Part shown: piece by piece, positions 35,200-36,767 of the stretch
Numbering within the stretch: position 1 is the stretch's first letter
Layout of the letters: the number at the start of each line of letters is the position of its first letter
Assembly (NCBI GenBank): GCA_022839445.1
Contig: JALHFC010000001.1
Span: 1 to 36,767, forward strand
DNA from: Pelotomaculum sp.
GTDB lineage: Bacteria > Bacillota > Desulfotomaculia > Desulfotomaculales > Pelotomaculaceae
Direction of reading: 5' to 3'
DNA length: 36,767 nt
Notes under the pieces: model-generated
Told to the model about the DNA's origin: nothing
Seen by the model: the letters and a program-made list of their open reading frames with translations, nothing else
Databases searched by the model: none
Translations under genes and position numbers: made by a program

Positions 35200-36516
35200 T
35201 TACTTTTGTTCTCCTACAAGGTAGGCAAGATGTGCTTTGGTAATGAGCACCGGTACTGTTGCGCCACTCAAATCTTTACCGCCGGGGAATACAACTCTCT
35301 TGTTGCCCCTGTTTCTCCCCAATAGGAGGCCGGGACTACTTTTGTGTTCCCCTTCTACAAGAATTTCCTGAACCCGCCCTATTTCTTCCATGTTCCTTTC
35401 CAGGCTGAGGCTATTTTGAAGTTTAATTAAGGCCTGGATGCGCTCCTTTTTCACCGGCTGGGACACTTGTTTAGCCATTGTCGCAGCGGGAGTGCCTTGC
35501 CTGGCATTATAGACAAAGGTGTATGAGCTGTCAAAACGGGCTTGCCTAACCAGTTCTAGGGTATCGTAAAAATCCCTCTCACCCTCGCCTGGAAAACCAA
35601 CCATGATGTCGGTTGTAACAGTTGCTTGGGGGATCAGTGTCTTGATTCTTTCAATTAGGTTGAGGTAAACCTCCCTTGTGTATCCCCTGTTCATTATTTC
35701 CAGTATGTTGTTACTGCCGGACTGAACAGGCAGGTGAAAGTGTTCACACACCTTGCCGGACGTGGCTATTGTTCTAACCAGTTTGTCGTTAAAATCCCTG
35801 GGGTGGGATGTCAAGTAACGTATTCTCTCAATTCCAGCTATAGTTTCCAACCTCTCCAACAGGCCGGCAAAGTCCAAAACTTTTTCCAGGTCTTTTCCGT
35901 AAGAGTTAACATTTTGGCCCAGTAACACGACTTCCCTGCATCCTTGCCTGCCAAGCCCGGTTACCTCCGACACAATGTCCCCCGGGTCACGACTTCTTTC
36001 CCTGCCCCTGACGTAGGGCACGATACAGTATGTGCAAAAATTATTGCAGCCGTACATGATGGATACCCAGGCACGGATATTTTCTTTTCTTTTAACCGGT
36101 AGGCCTTCTATTATTCCTTCCGGCGCCGGCCAAATTTCCCCTACCGGTTCCCTTTTTTCGAAAGCCTTTGCCAGCAATTCCGGCAACCTGTGCATGTTGT
36201 GCGTGCCGAAAATCAAATCAACATAGGGAAAAAGCCTCTTGATCCGGTTTGTCATACTATCTTGCTGGGGCATACAGCCGCAAACGCCGATCAGCAACTC
36301 CGGGTTTTCCCCTTTGAGGCGCCGCAACCGTCCTAAAAGGGAAAAAACCTTATTTTCTGCAGTTTCACGAACGCAACATGTATTTAAAAGAATGATACCG
36401 GCATCTTCCAGTCCGGAAGAAGGCATATAACCCATGCCTTCCAGCATTCCCGCCAGGATTTCGGAATCATGCTCATTCATCTGGCAACCAAAAGTTTTTA
36501 TTATGTAGGACTTCAA
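35200..36516 (-). CDS. miaB: tRNA-2-methylthio-N6-dimethylallyladenosine synthase
   Basis: MiaB is a radical-SAM methylthiotransferase that adds the 2-methylthio group to i6A37 tRNA made by MiaA. The 438-residue protein has the UPF0004 N-terminal domain with cluster cysteines (FGCQMN, NTCCVRE, GVCGCMPQ), the radical SAM CxxxCxxC motif (YGCNNFCTYCIVP) and a C-terminal TRAM domain (about residues 375-438). The start is ATG/TTG region at 36516 (MKSYIIKTFG). It is followed by a 153-base spacer and ymcA. Confidence 0.97.
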   Translation of the reverse strand: MKSYIIKTFGCQMNEHDSEILAGMLEGMGYMPSSGLEDAGIILLNTCCVRETAENKVFSLLGRLRRLKGENPELLIGVCGCMPQQDSMTNRIKRLFPYVDLIFGTHNMHRLPELLAKAFEKREPVGEIWPAPEGIIEGLPVKRKENIRAWVSIMYGCNNFCTYCIVPYVRGRERSRDPGDIVSEVTGLGRQGCREVVLLGQNVNSYGKDLEKVLDFAGLLERLETIAGIERIRYLTSHPRDFNDKLVRTIATSGKVCEHFHLPVQSGSNNILEIMNRGYTREVYLNLIERIKTLIPQATVTTDIMVGFPGEGERDFYDTLELVRQARFDSSYTFVYNARQGTPAATMAKQVSQPVKKERIQALIKLQNSLSLERNMEEIGRVQEILVEGEHKSSPGLLLGRNRGNKRVVFPGGKDLSGATVPVLITKAHLAYLVGEQK

Positions 36517-36616
36517 AAATAAAACCTTCTTTAAATTAGGGATATAAGGATATAGAATATTATAGCGATTATAATCAAATCACGCAAATCATGGTTATGA
36601 TAAAGTTGGAATTTAT

Positions 36617-36767
36617 CTAGTAATCTGATAAAATAAAATAATTACCAAGATCAAGAGAATATTGTTCTAGGAGGTTCGAAGCAGCTACAATACAACTAAA
36701 CATAACTACAAATAAGCCAATAAAACCATTGACACCAAACATGTATTCGGTTACAGTTACACCAGGA
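36617..36767 (-). CDS. Partial membrane protein (C-terminal end), window edge
   Basis: From the window edge the minus strand is open for 49 codons to a TAG at 36617. It includes a hydrophobic stretch (GFIGLFVVMFSCIVAAS) likely to span the membrane, followed by a hydrophilic tail ending in ILSDY. There is no homologue I recognise and the N terminus lies outside the window. It would be upstream of miaB on the same strand. The frame is short, so the call rests on its protein-like composition. Confidence 0.45.
   Translation of the reverse strand, partial: PGVTVTEYMFGVNGFIGLFVVMFSCIVAASNLLEQYSLDLGNYFILSDY

Overview
This window comes from a Gram-positive, spore-forming, strictly anaerobic syntroph of the Pelotomaculum/Desulfotomaculum type (Peptococcaceae, Firmicutes). 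Two things point there. First, positions 7235-20731 hold a complete methylmalonyl-CoA (mmc) cluster whose 13-gene order (regulator, split fumarase, succinyl-CoA synthetase, split methylmalonyl-CoA mutase, epimerase, three carboxyltransferase parts, malate dehydrogenase, 5S subunit) is the mmcA-M order I know from Pelotomaculum thermopropionicum, a propionate oxidiser. Second, the right half has the Firmicutes order miaB-ymcA-mutS-mutL-miaA-hfq-spoVK-ynbB with lexA nearby, including a sporulation gene. The species is not resolved from sequence alone.

Layout. 1-235: AT-rich upstream DNA with no feature I can defend. 236-2618 (+): class II fructose-1,6-bisphosphatase (glpX), an AT-rich gene of unknown function and a universal stress protein. 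2680-3462 (-): a zinc-dependent phospholipase C-like protein. 3561-3590: terminator closing the catabolic block. 3599-18758 (-): pyruvate:ferredoxin oxidoreductase preceded by the mmc genes. 19025-20731 (-): the regulator MmcA (Rossmann-PAS-AAA+-Fis). 20904-21515 (+): lexA with its own SOS box. 21569-24838 (-): LysR regulator, ynbB, spoVK. 24932-36516 (-): hfq, miaA, a methyltransferase, mutL, a histone-deacetylase-like protein, a hydantoinase-like protein, mutS, ymcA, miaB. 36617-36767 (-): probable C-terminal end of a membrane protein running out of the window.

How the genes work together. In the propionate-oxidising direction, the transcarboxylase (MmcI, MmcK, MmcM, perhaps MmcJ) moves a carboxyl group from oxaloacetate to propionyl-CoA. 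Epimerase and mutase make succinyl-CoA, and succinyl-CoA synthetase conserves a nucleoside triphosphate. After succinate oxidation by an enzyme not encoded here, fumarase and malate dehydrogenase regenerate oxaloacetate. The pyruvate released by the transcarboxylase goes to acetyl-CoA through the adjacent pyruvate:ferredoxin oxidoreductase. The cycle could also run backwards as a propionate fermentation.

The most interesting signals are regulatory. A sigma-54-type -24/-12 element (18807-18822) sits in front of the fumarase gene. About 160-225 bp upstream of its predicted start are two perfect 16-bp repeats, and just beyond them is MmcA, an enhancer-binding protein with an intact GAFTGA motif and an unusual N-terminal nucleotide-binding-like fold. 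The first catabolic gene appears to start at ATT, several following ones at TTG or GTG, and strong RNA hairpins separate sub-blocks of the operon. I saw no tRNA, rRNA, CRISPR array, insertion sequence or prophage.
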